Assembly: GCF_004362215.1 (NCBI RefSeq)
Contig: NZ_SNWR01000001.1
Coordinates: 5,748,001-5,812,000, forward strand
From: Paractinoplanes brasiliensis
GTDB lineage: Bacteria; Actinomycetota; Actinomycetes; Mycobacteriales; Micromonosporaceae
Reading direction: 5' to 3'
Length of the DNA: 64,000 nt
Shown: in pieces, positions 17,271-24,665 of the stretch
How the letters are laid out: every line of letters starts with the position of its first letter
How positions within the stretch are numbered: position 1 is the first letter of the stretch
The notes under the pieces: generated by a model
The model's input: only the letters and a program-made list of their open reading frames with translations
Databases searched by the model: none
What the model was told of the DNA's origin: nothing
Translations under genes and position numbers: made by a program

Positions 17271-17702
17271 ATGGCCGATGTCCTGAACGGTCGCACCGCT
17301 GCGCCCTCTGATCAGTCCACCGCCGAGCTGATTCAGCGCGCCAGCGAGCAAGTCAGCCGGCTCGTTCGTGACGAGATCGCATTGGCCAAGGCCGAGCTCG
17401 CGGAGAAGGGCAAGCATGCCGGCATCGGCATCGGGCTCTTCGGCACCGGCGGCGTGCTGGCCATGTACGGGGTCGGCACGCTCATCGCCACCCTGATCAT
17501 CGTTTTCGACCTGTTCCTGCCGCTGTGGCTGGCGGCGTTGATCATTACGGTGGCGCTCTTCCTGGTCGCCGGCATTCTCGCCCTGGTCGGCAAGAAGCAG
17601 GTGACCAAGGCCGTTCCCCCGGAGCCCCAGGCCGCGATCGAGAGCGTCAAGGCCGATGTCGAAGAGGTCAAGCACGCGGTCAAGGAGCGGAGTCGCGGAT
17701 GA
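17271..17702 (+). CDS. actinobacterial holin-X / phage holin-like protein
   Basis: 143-residue membrane protein of the Holin-X superfamily, which in actinobacteria is usually chromosomal rather than phage-derived. N-terminal helix LIQRASEQVSRLVRDEIALA precedes two membrane segments (IGLFGTGGVLAMYGVGTLIA and LWLAALIITVALFLVAGIL). An amphipathic C-terminus (IESVKADVEEVKHAVKER) follows. Its stop overlaps the start of the DUF3618 gene (ATGA), so the three genes 17271-18384 form a coupled operon. Exact function is unknown. Confidence 0.85.
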   Translation: MADVLNGRTAAPSDQSTAELIQRASEQVSRLVRDEIALAKAELAEKGKHAGIGIGLFGTGGVLAMYGVGTLIATLIIVFDLFLPLWLAALIITVALFLVAGILALVGKKQVTKAVPPEPQAAIESVKADVEEVKHAVKERSRG

Positions 17703-18115
17703 GCGAGAACAACGGATCGGCGGCGCCCAAGCCGACGGTCGAGGAGCTGCGTGCCGAGATCAAGCAGACGCGCGCGGAGCTCGGCGAGACGGTGCAGGCG
17801 CTCGCCGCCAAGGCGGACGTGAAGGCTCGGGCCCGCGAGCAGGTCGAGCAGACCAAGCTCAAGGTCAAGGCCCAGGCCGCCGAGGCGACCGAGCGCGTAC
17901 GCGGGGTGGCCGCGGCCGCCGCCGGCGCGGTCTCGGGAAAGGTTCACGAGGTGACCGACCAGGCCACCGAGAAGGTCAACCAGAACGGTACGAGCGACCT
18001 TGCCGGGCAAGCGCGGGAACAGATACGGAACAGTCCGGTTCCGATTTCCCTTGTTTTCGCGGGCGCGGTCGCGATCGTGGGCATCATTCTGATCGTGCGA
18101 GGGAGACGACGGTGA
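17699..18115 (+). CDS. DUF3618 domain-containing protein
   Basis: 138-residue protein with the DUF3618 N-terminal signature PTVEELRAEIKQTRAELGET, a long Ala/Lys/Glu-rich helical region reminiscent of LEA or apolipoprotein-like repeats, and one C-terminal membrane helix (ISLVFAGAVAIVGIILIV) followed by RGRRR. Predicted to be anchored to the membrane with its helical part in the cytoplasm. ATG 17699 overlaps the holin-X stop, and its own stop overlaps GTG 18112. Function unknown; the family nearly always accompanies holin-X and DUF4235. Confidence 0.87.
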   Translation: MSENNGSAAPKPTVEELRAEIKQTRAELGETVQALAAKADVKARAREQVEQTKLKVKAQAAEATERVRGVAAAAAGAVSGKVHEVTDQATEKVNQNGTSDLAGQAREQIRNSPVPISLVFAGAVAIVGIILIVRGRRR

Positions 18116-18384
18116 GCGGCAAGGTTTCGAAGCTGGCCTACAAGCCGGTCGGGTTGCTGCTCGGCATCGGCGCGGGCGCGCTGGCCGGACTCGTATTCAA
18201 GGAAGTCTGGAAACTTACCGCAGGTGACGACGACGCCCCGAACGCGACCGACGAGGATCGGGGCTGGGGCGAGATTCTCGCGGCGGCCGCGCTACAGGGC
18301 GCGATCTTCTCACTCGTGAAGGCGGCCGTCGATCGAGGCGGGGCCGTTGGCGTGCGGAAAATGACTGGTCAATGGCCTTCGTGA
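18112..18384 (+). CDS. DUF4235 domain-containing protein
   Basis: 90-residue protein from GTG 18112 (VSGKVSKLAYKPVGLLLGIG) with two hydrophobic segments (LLLGIGAGALAGLVFKEVW and ILAAAALQGAIFSLVKAA) separated by an acidic loop. The DUF4235 family is small, actinobacterial and uncharacterised. It is the last gene of the three-gene coupled operon. Its C-terminus ends VRKMTGQWPS. Confidence 0.85.
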   Translation: MSGKVSKLAYKPVGLLLGIGAGALAGLVFKEVWKLTAGDDDAPNATDEDRGWGEILAAAALQGAIFSLVKAAVDRGGAVGVRKMTGQWPS

Positions 18385-18693
18385 AGTTAGGTTAACAGTC
18401 GTTGGTCTCCCACTCCGTGAGAGCGAAGTGGGGGGCCATTTCCATATCAGCGGTTGCTTATTCGAATCTCTCCAGGGGCAGCTTTGCGACCCGTTTTTCG
18501 GGTACAGTGTGCCCAGTTTTTGCGTACGTGGTTCGCTGCTTCCGCCCGATCGCGGGAAGCCGGTCACCCACCGGGGACTCGAAGCCGGGCGGATGGGACG
18601 TCCTCTGAAAGGCCGCCTCACGGCGCCGCTGCTCGAAAACGGTCATCGGCCCGGGGCATCGCGGGGCCGGCATTTTCAGAAGGAGAGTTCAGC
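18385..18693. other. 309-bp leader region upstream of cold-shock gene
   Basis: No gene. It is less GC-rich than its surroundings and contains a putative stress promoter at 18481-18505 and several short inverted repeats, such as the GC stems around 18540-18600. It likely serves as promoter and long 5' leader of the cold-shock gene; long structured leaders are a known feature of cold-shock mRNAs. Confidence 0.5.
18481..18505 (+). promoter_or_regulatory. putative SigB/SigF-type stress promoter
   Basis: GCTTT at 18481-18485, a 14-base spacer, and GGGTAC at 18500-18505 match the actinobacterial SigB-type consensus (GNNTN-N14-16-GGGTAC). Transcription would start about 180 bases upstream of the cold-shock protein start. 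Match seen by eye only. Confidence 0.35.
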
Positions 18694-18897
18694 ATGGCGC
18701 AAGGAACCGTGAAGTGGTTCAACGCAGACAAGGGCTTCGGCTTCATCACCGTCGACGGCGGGGGTGCTGACGTGTTCGTCCACTTCTCGGCCATCCAGAC
18801 GAGCGGCTACCGCACTCTGGAAGAGAACCAGCGGGTCGAGTTCGAGATCGCCCAGGGCCAGAAGGGCCCGCAGGCGGAGCAGGTTCGCCCGCTCTGA
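18694..18897 (+). CDS. CspA-family cold-shock protein
   Basis: 67-residue single OB-fold RNA chaperone that melts mRNA secondary structure. MAQGTVKWFNADKGFGFIT contains RNP1, and DVFVHFSAI contains RNP2; length and the TLEENQRVEFEI segment are typical of actinobacterial Csp proteins. An AAGGAGA ribosome site lies nine bases upstream of ATG 18694. It has its own terminator 64 bases downstream and a long leader upstream, so it is a monocistronic gene. Confidence 0.96.
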   Translation: MAQGTVKWFNADKGFGFITVDGGGADVFVHFSAIQTSGYRTLEENQRVEFEIAQGQKGPQAEQVRPL

Positions 18898-18960
18898 GAA
18901 CCCCATGCCGGTTGCGAGACCGGCTGCCGATCGCCTGGCGGAGGTCGGCTCTAGCGCAGA

Positions 18961-18995
18961 AACCCCCGCATCCTCGCTGAGGATGCGGGGGTTTT
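18961..18995 (+). terminator. rho-independent terminator of cold-shock gene
   Basis: Perfect 15-bp stem (AACCCCCGCATCCTC and its complement) with a GCT loop, ending in TTTT. It lies between the cold-shock gene and the convergent small membrane protein and could serve both strands. Confidence 0.9.
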
Positions 18996-18996
18996 G

Positions 18997-19245
18997 TTAT
19001 CGGCCCGCGGCCGTCTCGGCCCGTTTCGCGCGAGCCCTCGTGCGCTCGCCCAGGATGATCAGAATCAGTCCGCCGACCGCCACGACAGGACCGACGACCG
19101 CCCAGATCCGGATTCCGCTCATCCGGCTGTCGGTGAGGACGTCGAAACCCTGCAGCGTCCACAGGGCGCCGACCACCACGGCCAGCACGCCGAGGGCCAT
19201 GGGGAGCCAGCCGTGGAGCGTGCGCGGTGCCGGTTCGTTCACCAT
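18997..19245 (-). CDS. small two-helix membrane protein, 82 aa
   Basis: Unrecognised membrane protein from ATG 19245. Two hydrophobic helices (WLPMALGVLAVVVGALWTL and IWAVVGPVVAVGGLILIILG) are joined by a short loop with DVLTDSRMSG, and the tail is basic (ERTRARAKRAETAAGR). This arrangement is like many small actinobacterial membrane proteins of unknown role. It overlaps the stop of the aldo/keto reductase gene by seven bases and is probably co-transcribed with it. Confidence 0.7.
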   Translation of the reverse strand: MVNEPAPRTLHGWLPMALGVLAVVVGALWTLQGFDVLTDSRMSGIRIWAVVGPVVAVGGLILIILGERTRARAKRAETAAGR

Positions 19246-20231
19246 TTGTCATGCACCTGCGGGCGGATCAGCTCGTCGTAGACCTCGCGGACGCCGGCCT
19301 TGGCCTCGTCGCTCAACGACGGGAGCTCGGCCACGGCGGCGTTGGCGCGGGCCTGCTCCGGGTTACGGGCGCCGGGGATGACGACCGTGAGACCGGCCTG
19401 GTCAAGCACCCAGCGCAGCGCGAACTGGGCCATCGTGAAGCCCTCGGGCACCAGCGGCCGCAGCCGCCGGACGGCCTCGAGGCCGGTCGCGAAGTCCACA
19501 CCGGAGAACGTCTCGCCGACGTCGAAGGCCTCGCCCCGCCGGTTGTAGTTGCGGTGGTCGTCGGCGGCGAAGGCGGTGTTCTCGTCGTAGCGGCCGGAGA
19601 GCAGCCCGCTGGCCAGCGGCACCCGCGCGATGATGCCCACGCCGGCCTCGGCCGCGGCCGGCAGCACCCGCTCGAGAGGCTTGAGCCGGAAAGCGTTGAG
19701 GATGATCTGCACGCTGGCGGTGCCCGGGCGGGCGATCGCGGCGAGCGCCTCCTCGACCTTCTCGACGCTCACCCCGTACGAGCGAATGCGCTTTTCCTGC
19801 ACCAGGGTGTCGAGCGCGTCGTAGACGGCGCCGGACGAGAAGACCGGAGTGGGCGGGCAGTGCAGCTGCACCAGGTCGAGCGTGTCGACGCCCAGGTTGG
19901 CCCGGGAGCGGTCGGTCCACGCGCGGAAGTTGTCGAGCGTGTAGTTGCCGGGCTCCTGCGCCATCCGGCGGCCCATCTTGGTGGCCACCGTCAACTGCGG
20001 CTCCGATTCAGAAAGCTGAGCCTTGATGAAAGAGCCGATGATCTGTTCGCTGCGGCCGTCGCCGTAGACGTCGGCGGTGTCGATGAAGGTGACACCGGCG
20101 TCCACCGCGGCCTGCAGGGTCGCGTGCGCGTCGGCCTCGCTCACGTCACCCCAGTCGGCGCCGAGCTGCCAGGCTCCCAGTCCCACCACGCCGACCGAGC
20201 GGCCCATCCTGCCGAATTTGCGATTCTCCAC
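19239..20231 (-). CDS. aldo/keto reductase
   Basis: NADPH-dependent oxidoreductase of 330 residues with the AKR TIM-barrel. It has VGLGAWQLGADWG at the N-terminus and the tetrad residues: Asp and Tyr in FIDTADVYGDGRSEQIIG, Lys in VATKMG, and His in LVQLHCPPTPV. The cofactor loop near the C-terminus reads VVIPGARNPEQARANAAV. The substrate cannot be told from sequence. ATG 20231 is used; the adjacent methyltransferase gene diverges from it. Confidence 0.92.
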   Translation of the reverse strand: MENRKFGRMGRSVGVVGLGAWQLGADWGDVSEADAHATLQAAVDAGVTFIDTADVYGDGRSEQIIGSFIKAQLSESEPQLTVATKMGRRMAQEPGNYTLDNFRAWTDRSRANLGVDTLDLVQLHCPPTPVFSSGAVYDALDTLVQEKRIRSYGVSVEKVEEALAAIARPGTASVQIILNAFRLKPLERVLPAAAEAGVGIIARVPLASGLLSGRYDENTAFAADDHRNYNRRGEAFDVGETFSGVDFATGLEAVRRLRPLVPEGFTMAQFALRWVLDQAGLTVVIPGARNPEQARANAAVAELPSLSDEAKAGVREVYDELIRPQVHDKW

Positions 20232-20320
20232 AGGCCGACCTTACTCGCGTGAAATCCGCTGACGGCGGTGGATGCTGTTATGGTGCCTGCAAGACGTACG
20301 TACGGTTTGGGAGGGCGATC

Positions 20321-21082
20321 ATGTGGGATCCCGCTGTGTACCGCCGTTTCGGCGCCGAGCGTTCGCGCCCGTTCTTCGACCTGGCCGCCCGCGTCGGCGC
20401 CGAGCGGCCGCGCGCCGTCACCGACCTCGGCTGCGGTCCCGGCGAGCTGACCCTGACGCTGGCCGAGCGCTGGCCCGGCTGCCGACTGACCGGCGTCGAC
20501 TCCTCACCCGAGATGATCGGTAAGGCGCTCGCGCACGGCGGCCCCGCCCGGTTCGAGGTCGGCGACGTCCGCGACTGGCTGCCCGGGCCGGACATCGACG
20601 TGCTGATCACCAACGCGACACTGCAGTGGGTGCCCGAGCATCGCGAACTGCTCGCCCGCTGGGCCCGCGAACTGCCCGCCGGCGCGTGGCTGGCCATGCA
20701 GGTGCCGGGCAATTTCGGCGCGCCCTCCCACGTACTGCTCCGCGAGGCCGGCCGCCGTCACGGTGTGAGCGACGTGCTGCGTGAGGCGCCGGTCGACGAC
20801 CCGGCCGGGTACGCCGCCCTGCTCACGAGCGCCGGCGCCGAGGTCGACGCGTGGGAGACCACCTATCTGCACCTGCTGGACGCCTCCGGGCCCGAGCATC
20901 CGGTGCTGCGCTGGATGGAAGGCACGGCGTTGCGTCCCGTCAAGGCCGCCCTGGACGAGAATGCTTGGCAGTCGTTCCGAGCCGACCTGGCCCGGGAGCT
21001 CTCCGGCGCTTACCCGGCGACCGGCGCGTACGTCGCGTTCCCGTTCCGCCGTGTCTTCGTGGTGGCGCGGACCGCCCGTTAG
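20321..21082 (+). CDS. tam: trans-aconitate 2-methyltransferase-like SAM methyltransferase
   Basis: S-adenosylmethionine-dependent methyltransferase of 253 residues. ATG 20321 (MWDPAVYRRFGAERSRPFFD) follows GGGAGG; the open frame upstream of it is not coding. Motif I is VTDLGCGPGELTLTLAERWP, and the AdoMet acidic loop is GVDSSPEMI; NATLQWVPEHRELLARW is characteristic of the Tam family, which esterifies trans-aconitate, a spontaneous inhibitor of the citric-acid cycle. It is followed by the deaminase gene 12 bases downstream. The Tam assignment rests on these motifs; another carboxyl methyltransferase is possible. Confidence 0.85.
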   Translation: MWDPAVYRRFGAERSRPFFDLAARVGAERPRAVTDLGCGPGELTLTLAERWPGCRLTGVDSSPEMIGKALAHGGPARFEVGDVRDWLPGPDIDVLITNATLQWVPEHRELLARWARELPAGAWLAMQVPGNFGAPSHVLLREAGRRHGVSDVLREAPVDDPAGYAALLTSAGAEVDAWETTYLHLLDASGPEHPVLRWMEGTALRPVKAALDENAWQSFRADLARELSGAYPATGAYVAFPFRRVFVVARTAR

Positions 21083-21094
21083 AAGGGACCTGAG

Positions 21095-22117
21095 GTGACC
21101 GAGCTGACCTCGTTCATCGCCGGCCTGCCCAAGGCCGAGCTGCACGTCCACCACGTGGGCTCGGCCTCGCCGCGGATCGTGGCCGAGCTGGCCGCCCGGC
21201 ACGAGGGCGCCTCCCCGGTGCCGGCCGACCCGGTCGCGCTGGCCGACTACTTCGCGTTCCGCGACTTCGCCCACTTCATCGAGGTCTATCTGAGCGTGGT
21301 CGACCTGATCCGCGACGACGAGGATGTGCGCGTGCTGACCTTCGAGGTGGCTCGCGAGCTGGCCCGGCAGCAGGTCCGGTACGCCGAGCTGACCATCACG
21401 CCGTACTCCAGCGTCAAGCGGGGCATTCCGGCCAAGGCGTTCTGCGAGGCGATCGAGGACGCCCGCCGCGGCGCCGCCGCCGAGTTCGGCGTCGACCTGC
21501 GCTGGTGCTTCGACATCCCGGGCGAGGCGGGCCTGGCCGCGGCCGAGGAGACGTTGCGGATCGCTCTCGACGAGCGCCCCGACGGCCTGATCAGTTTCGG
21601 GCTGGGTGGGCCAGAGGTCGGCGTGCCGCGGCCGCAGTTCAAGCCGTTCTTCGACCAGGCCCGCGCCGCCGGGCTGCGCAGCGTCCCGCACGCCGGCGAG
21701 ACCACCGGCCCGCAGACCGTCTGGGACGCCCTGCGCGAACTCGGCGCCGAGCGGATCGGGCACGGCATCAGCGCCGCGCAGGACCCGGAGCTGCTGGCCT
21801 ACCTGGCCGAGCACCGGATCCCGCTCGAGATCAGCCCGACCTCGAACGTACGCACCCGCGCGGTCGGCTCGATCGAGGAGCACCCGCTGGTCACGCTGGT
21901 CGGCGCCGGCGTGCCGGTGAGCATCAACTCCGACGACCCGCCGATGTTCGGCACCACCCTGGAGGCGGAGTACGCCGTGGCCGCGCGACTGCTCGACCTC
22001 GACGAGCGGGGCGTCGCCGAGCTGGCCAAGGCGGGCGTCGAGCAGAGCTTCCTCGACCCGGCCGGCAAGTCCGCCCTGCTCGCCGAGATCGACGCCTACT
22101 CCGGCCGGAGCGCGTAG
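21095..22117 (+). CDS. adenosine deaminase family protein (possible aminodeoxyfutalosine deaminase)
   Basis: Zinc amidohydrolase of 340 residues from GTG 21095. Metal and catalytic residues are in ELHVHHVGSASPRIV (HxH, in place of the usual HLHLEGS), SVPHAGETTGPQTVW (His-Ala-Gly-Glu), RIGHGIS and SINSDDPPMFGTTL (Asp pair). The HVHHVGSASP variant belongs to an actinobacterial subgroup; I recall related proteins being assigned to 6-aminodeoxyfutalosine deamination in the futalosine menaquinone pathway, so true adenosine deamination is not certain. The 3' end overlaps a 44-codon minus-strand frame by 22 bases. Confidence 0.85.
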   Translation: MTELTSFIAGLPKAELHVHHVGSASPRIVAELAARHEGASPVPADPVALADYFAFRDFAHFIEVYLSVVDLIRDDEDVRVLTFEVARELARQQVRYAELTITPYSSVKRGIPAKAFCEAIEDARRGAAAEFGVDLRWCFDIPGEAGLAAAEETLRIALDERPDGLISFGLGGPEVGVPRPQFKPFFDQARAAGLRSVPHAGETTGPQTVWDALRELGAERIGHGISAAQDPELLAYLAEHRIPLEISPTSNVRTRAVGSIEEHPLVTLVGAGVPVSINSDDPPMFGTTLEAEYAVAARLLDLDERGVAELAKAGVEQSFLDPAGKSALLAEIDAYSGRSA

Positions 22118-22230
22118 AGCGGCTCCTGCCAGATCGCGAGCACGACGACGATGCCGATCGTCAGCACCGCTATCCAGCGCACCAGCCGCCGCTTGTTGAA
22201 CCTGGCCGGGCCCTCCTCGGGCTCGGTCAT
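22096..22230 (-). CDS. small single-pass membrane protein, 44 aa
   Basis: Frame too short for most gene callers. ATG 22228-22230 opens MTEPEEGPARFNKRRLVRW, followed by a hydrophobic helix (IAVLTIGIVVVLAIW) and a short tail QEPLYALRPE. The acidic start, basic patch before the helix and hydrophobic core give a clean membrane topology. It overlaps the 3' end of the deaminase gene on the other strand by 22 bases. The next minus-strand gene, the metalloprotease, ends about 40 bases away on the far side, so the two may not be one unit. No family recognised. Confidence 0.45.
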   Translation of the reverse strand: MTEPEEGPARFNKRRLVRWIAVLTIGIVVVLAIWQEPLYALRPE

Positions 22231-22269
22231 CGGCCTTTCCAGGGTGTCGCGCACAGCCTTGCCTCCCGC

Positions 22270-24513
22270 CTAGTCGGGTACCGCCGTCCAGCTCTGGTAC
22301 CGCTGGTCGTTGCCGGCCTGCAGCACGAGCACCCGGTGGGCGCCGTACCGCTGGTCGCCGACGCCGGCCACCAGGCCGCCGTCCGTGGTGCGCAGCTTGA
22401 ACCCGTAGGGTGAGGCCTGCAGGGTCCACCGCGCCGCGCTGTTGTCGCACTCGGTCTGCACGAGCGGTTCGCCCGCGACCGTTTCCCGGCCCAGCGGGCC
22501 GACACACTGGCCGGTCGCCCGCGAGACCAGCCGGTACGTCTTGTCGCCGGCCGGCACGAGCTGCCACTGCTGCTGGGCGTCGTCGTCGGCCGCGCTCAGG
22601 GTGATCGGCGTGCCCGGCGTGGTGCGGGCCGCGTAGAGGTTGGCCGCGCCGCCGGTGAGCGCGTTGGTCAGCGTGAACCAGGAGTTCTCGGCCGGGCGGG
22701 CCGCGGGGGCCGTCTCGGCGGTGACCCGTGCCGTGTACTTCGGGCCTGACTTCACCGTCACCTGGTATTTCGCGTCGGGCTTGAGGCCGATGAGCCGGGC
22801 CCGGGTCGCCTTGGTGGTCGCCACCGGCTGGTTGTCGACCCACACCTGGTAGGTCGCCTCGGCGGACGCCGCGCTCCAGTTCAGCCGCACCGAGCCGCTG
22901 GTGGCGTCGCGCACCTCGACGACCGCCTGCAGCGGCCCGCCCTGCACGCCGTTGGCCGGTTCGGTCGGCGGGCCGGTGGTCGCCGCGACCGGCACCGACG
23001 GCACGTCGCCGCCCGCGCCGGGGGTCTCGGGCGGGGCGGACGGCGCTGTCCCGGGCTCACCGCCGGGGACCGGCGCGCTCGGCGTCGCGCTCGGCGACGG
23101 CGGGGCGTCACCACCGCCGTCGGCCTCGCCCGGCTGAGGCGTCCCGGGCGTGGGCCCGGTGGTCCTGCCGGGCGCCGGCTCGGCCGGGGCGGAGGCGGGA
23201 GTCTCGGCAGGCAGCGGCGCGCCGATCGTGTCAGGGATGTCGTCGCCGCCGTCGCTGCGCAGCAGGAACTCGCTGCGCGCGATGTTCCAGTTCTCGTCGA
23301 GGTAGCTGCCCGGCTTCGGGTTGGTGTTGAAGTAGTCGTCCTTGCCGCAGTCGAGCCGGATCTCGCTCTTCTTGGGGCAGACCGTACGCACCGGCTTGCC
23401 CGAGCGGTCGGGGCCGCAGAGCAGGTCGTGGTCGTCGAGGCAACCGCCGGCGCCGCTGGAGTTGGGCGAGTCGATCAGCGTCGCGCCCAGCGTGTGGGTC
23501 AGCTCATGGGCGGCCATGGCCGAGCTCCAGCAGCCGGAGTCGACCCGCCCGTACGAGGGTCCGCCGTTGTTGCGGTTGCCCAGGCCGGGCCGCCGGTCGG
23601 CGATGTAGGTCGCGATGCCGCAGTAGACAGTGGCGTCGGCGAACATCAGGTACTTCCGGTCGGTGCGGTTGTAACCAAGCTTGGCCAGCGCGGCGATGTT
23701 GCTGGTGAACGACGCCAGCGCGCCGGTCGGCAGCTGCACCTCGGACACGTCGACCCGGCACTGCGGGGTGGTCACGAAGCGGACGTGCCGGGAGCCGCCG
23801 GTCTCGGCCGCGCTCTCGTCGAAGATCTGGTCGACGCCGGCCGCCCAGTTGCGGATCGAGCCGAGGAAGTCGGTGTAGCGGCTGGGCGTGCCGTACTCGT
23901 GCAGGTAGAGCACCTGTACCCGCTTGCCGCTGCGCCCGTCGCCCTCGCAGGCCACGTCGTGCACGCCCATGATGAAGTCGGCGTCGCCGGGGGTCACGTC
24001 GGGCACCAGCGCCGGCGCGTCGGCCGTCAGGGCGCTGCCGCCCTCGTCCCGGGCGATCTCGGCGTCCGTCGGGGTGGCCGCGGCGGACTCGCGTACGGGG
24101 TCCTTGGGCTCGGGGGCCTTGGCGGTCACCGGGGTGACGCCTCGGCGAACCTTGAGCCCGGCCGGCGCCTCCTCGGGGCCGTGCGTGCAGGTCTGCTTGT
24201 CCAGCTCGTACGAGCCGGCGCAGAGCGATCCCGCCTTGGCCGGCTTGAGCCCCTCGTAGACCAGGCCCTCATCGGGCTTGTCGGCCGGCAGGGCGGTCAG
24301 GGCGAAGTGGCGTGATCCGTTGCTGCCCGCGACGTTGTCGACCACGCTCGGCCCGACGACCCCGCCGACGCCGAGCAACGCCAGTCCCAGCACCACCGGG
24401 ACCAGCCGGTGGGGCCGCCGGGAAACGGCCCGGCGGTGACCACGCCGGACCGGTTCGCGGTGCGTGGGCAAAAGCTCTCCTAGCCGTGCGGGGGCGCGGT
24501 GGGAGGTGGTCAT
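22270..24513 (-). CDS. secreted metzincin-like protease with FN3 and ricin-type lectin domains
   Basis: Exported 747-residue protein. ATG 24513 is preferred over the longer frame. A basic N-terminus precedes the signal-anchor PVVLGLALLGVGGVVGPSVV. The middle domain contains MAAHELTHTLGATLIDS near residue 335, an HExxH zinc-protease motif with the downstream Gly and a further Asp typical of metzincin-like sites, and many cysteines. A Pro/Thr/Ala/Gly linker (residues about 435-530) leads to a fibronectin type III domain (VRLNWSAASAEATYQVW) and a ricin-type beta-trefoil with QxW motifs (QQQWQLV, YQSWTAV). It is likely a carbohydrate-binding extracellular protease. Confidence 0.82.
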   Translation of the reverse strand: MTTSHRAPARLGELLPTHREPVRRGHRRAVSRRPHRLVPVVLGLALLGVGGVVGPSVVDNVAGSNGSRHFALTALPADKPDEGLVYEGLKPAKAGSLCAGSYELDKQTCTHGPEEAPAGLKVRRGVTPVTAKAPEPKDPVRESAAATPTDAEIARDEGGSALTADAPALVPDVTPGDADFIMGVHDVACEGDGRSGKRVQVLYLHEYGTPSRYTDFLGSIRNWAAGVDQIFDESAAETGGSRHVRFVTTPQCRVDVSEVQLPTGALASFTSNIAALAKLGYNRTDRKYLMFADATVYCGIATYIADRRPGLGNRNNGGPSYGRVDSGCWSSAMAAHELTHTLGATLIDSPNSSGAGGCLDDHDLLCGPDRSGKPVRTVCPKKSEIRLDCGKDDYFNTNPKPGSYLDENWNIARSEFLLRSDGGDDIPDTIGAPLPAETPASAPAEPAPGRTTGPTPGTPQPGEADGGGDAPPSPSATPSAPVPGGEPGTAPSAPPETPGAGGDVPSVPVAATTGPPTEPANGVQGGPLQAVVEVRDATSGSVRLNWSAASAEATYQVWVDNQPVATTKATRARLIGLKPDAKYQVTVKSGPKYTARVTAETAPAARPAENSWFTLTNALTGGAANLYAARTTPGTPITLSAADDDAQQQWQLVPAGDKTYRLVSRATGQCVGPLGRETVAGEPLVQTECDNSAARWTLQASPYGFKLRTTDGGLVAGVGDQRYGAHRVLVLQAGNDQRYQSWTAVPD

Positions 24514-24665
24514 GGGGTTACCACCCCTCACCGCGCGGCGGCCTCGCCGGCTCGCGGGTGCGGGCGTCGAACCGGAAGACCGGATGGGATCGGGGGGAAC
24601 ACTGCCAGCCCGGCCCGGCGAGCGGAACGCCTTTAATACAGATCTAAGCAAGAATCTGGTCCGCT

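Noticed and set aside
18428..18480. tRNA-like end (TTCGAATCTCTCC) upstream of the cold-shock gene
   Set aside because: No acceptor stem or anticodon arm could be built; it may be chance or a remnant.
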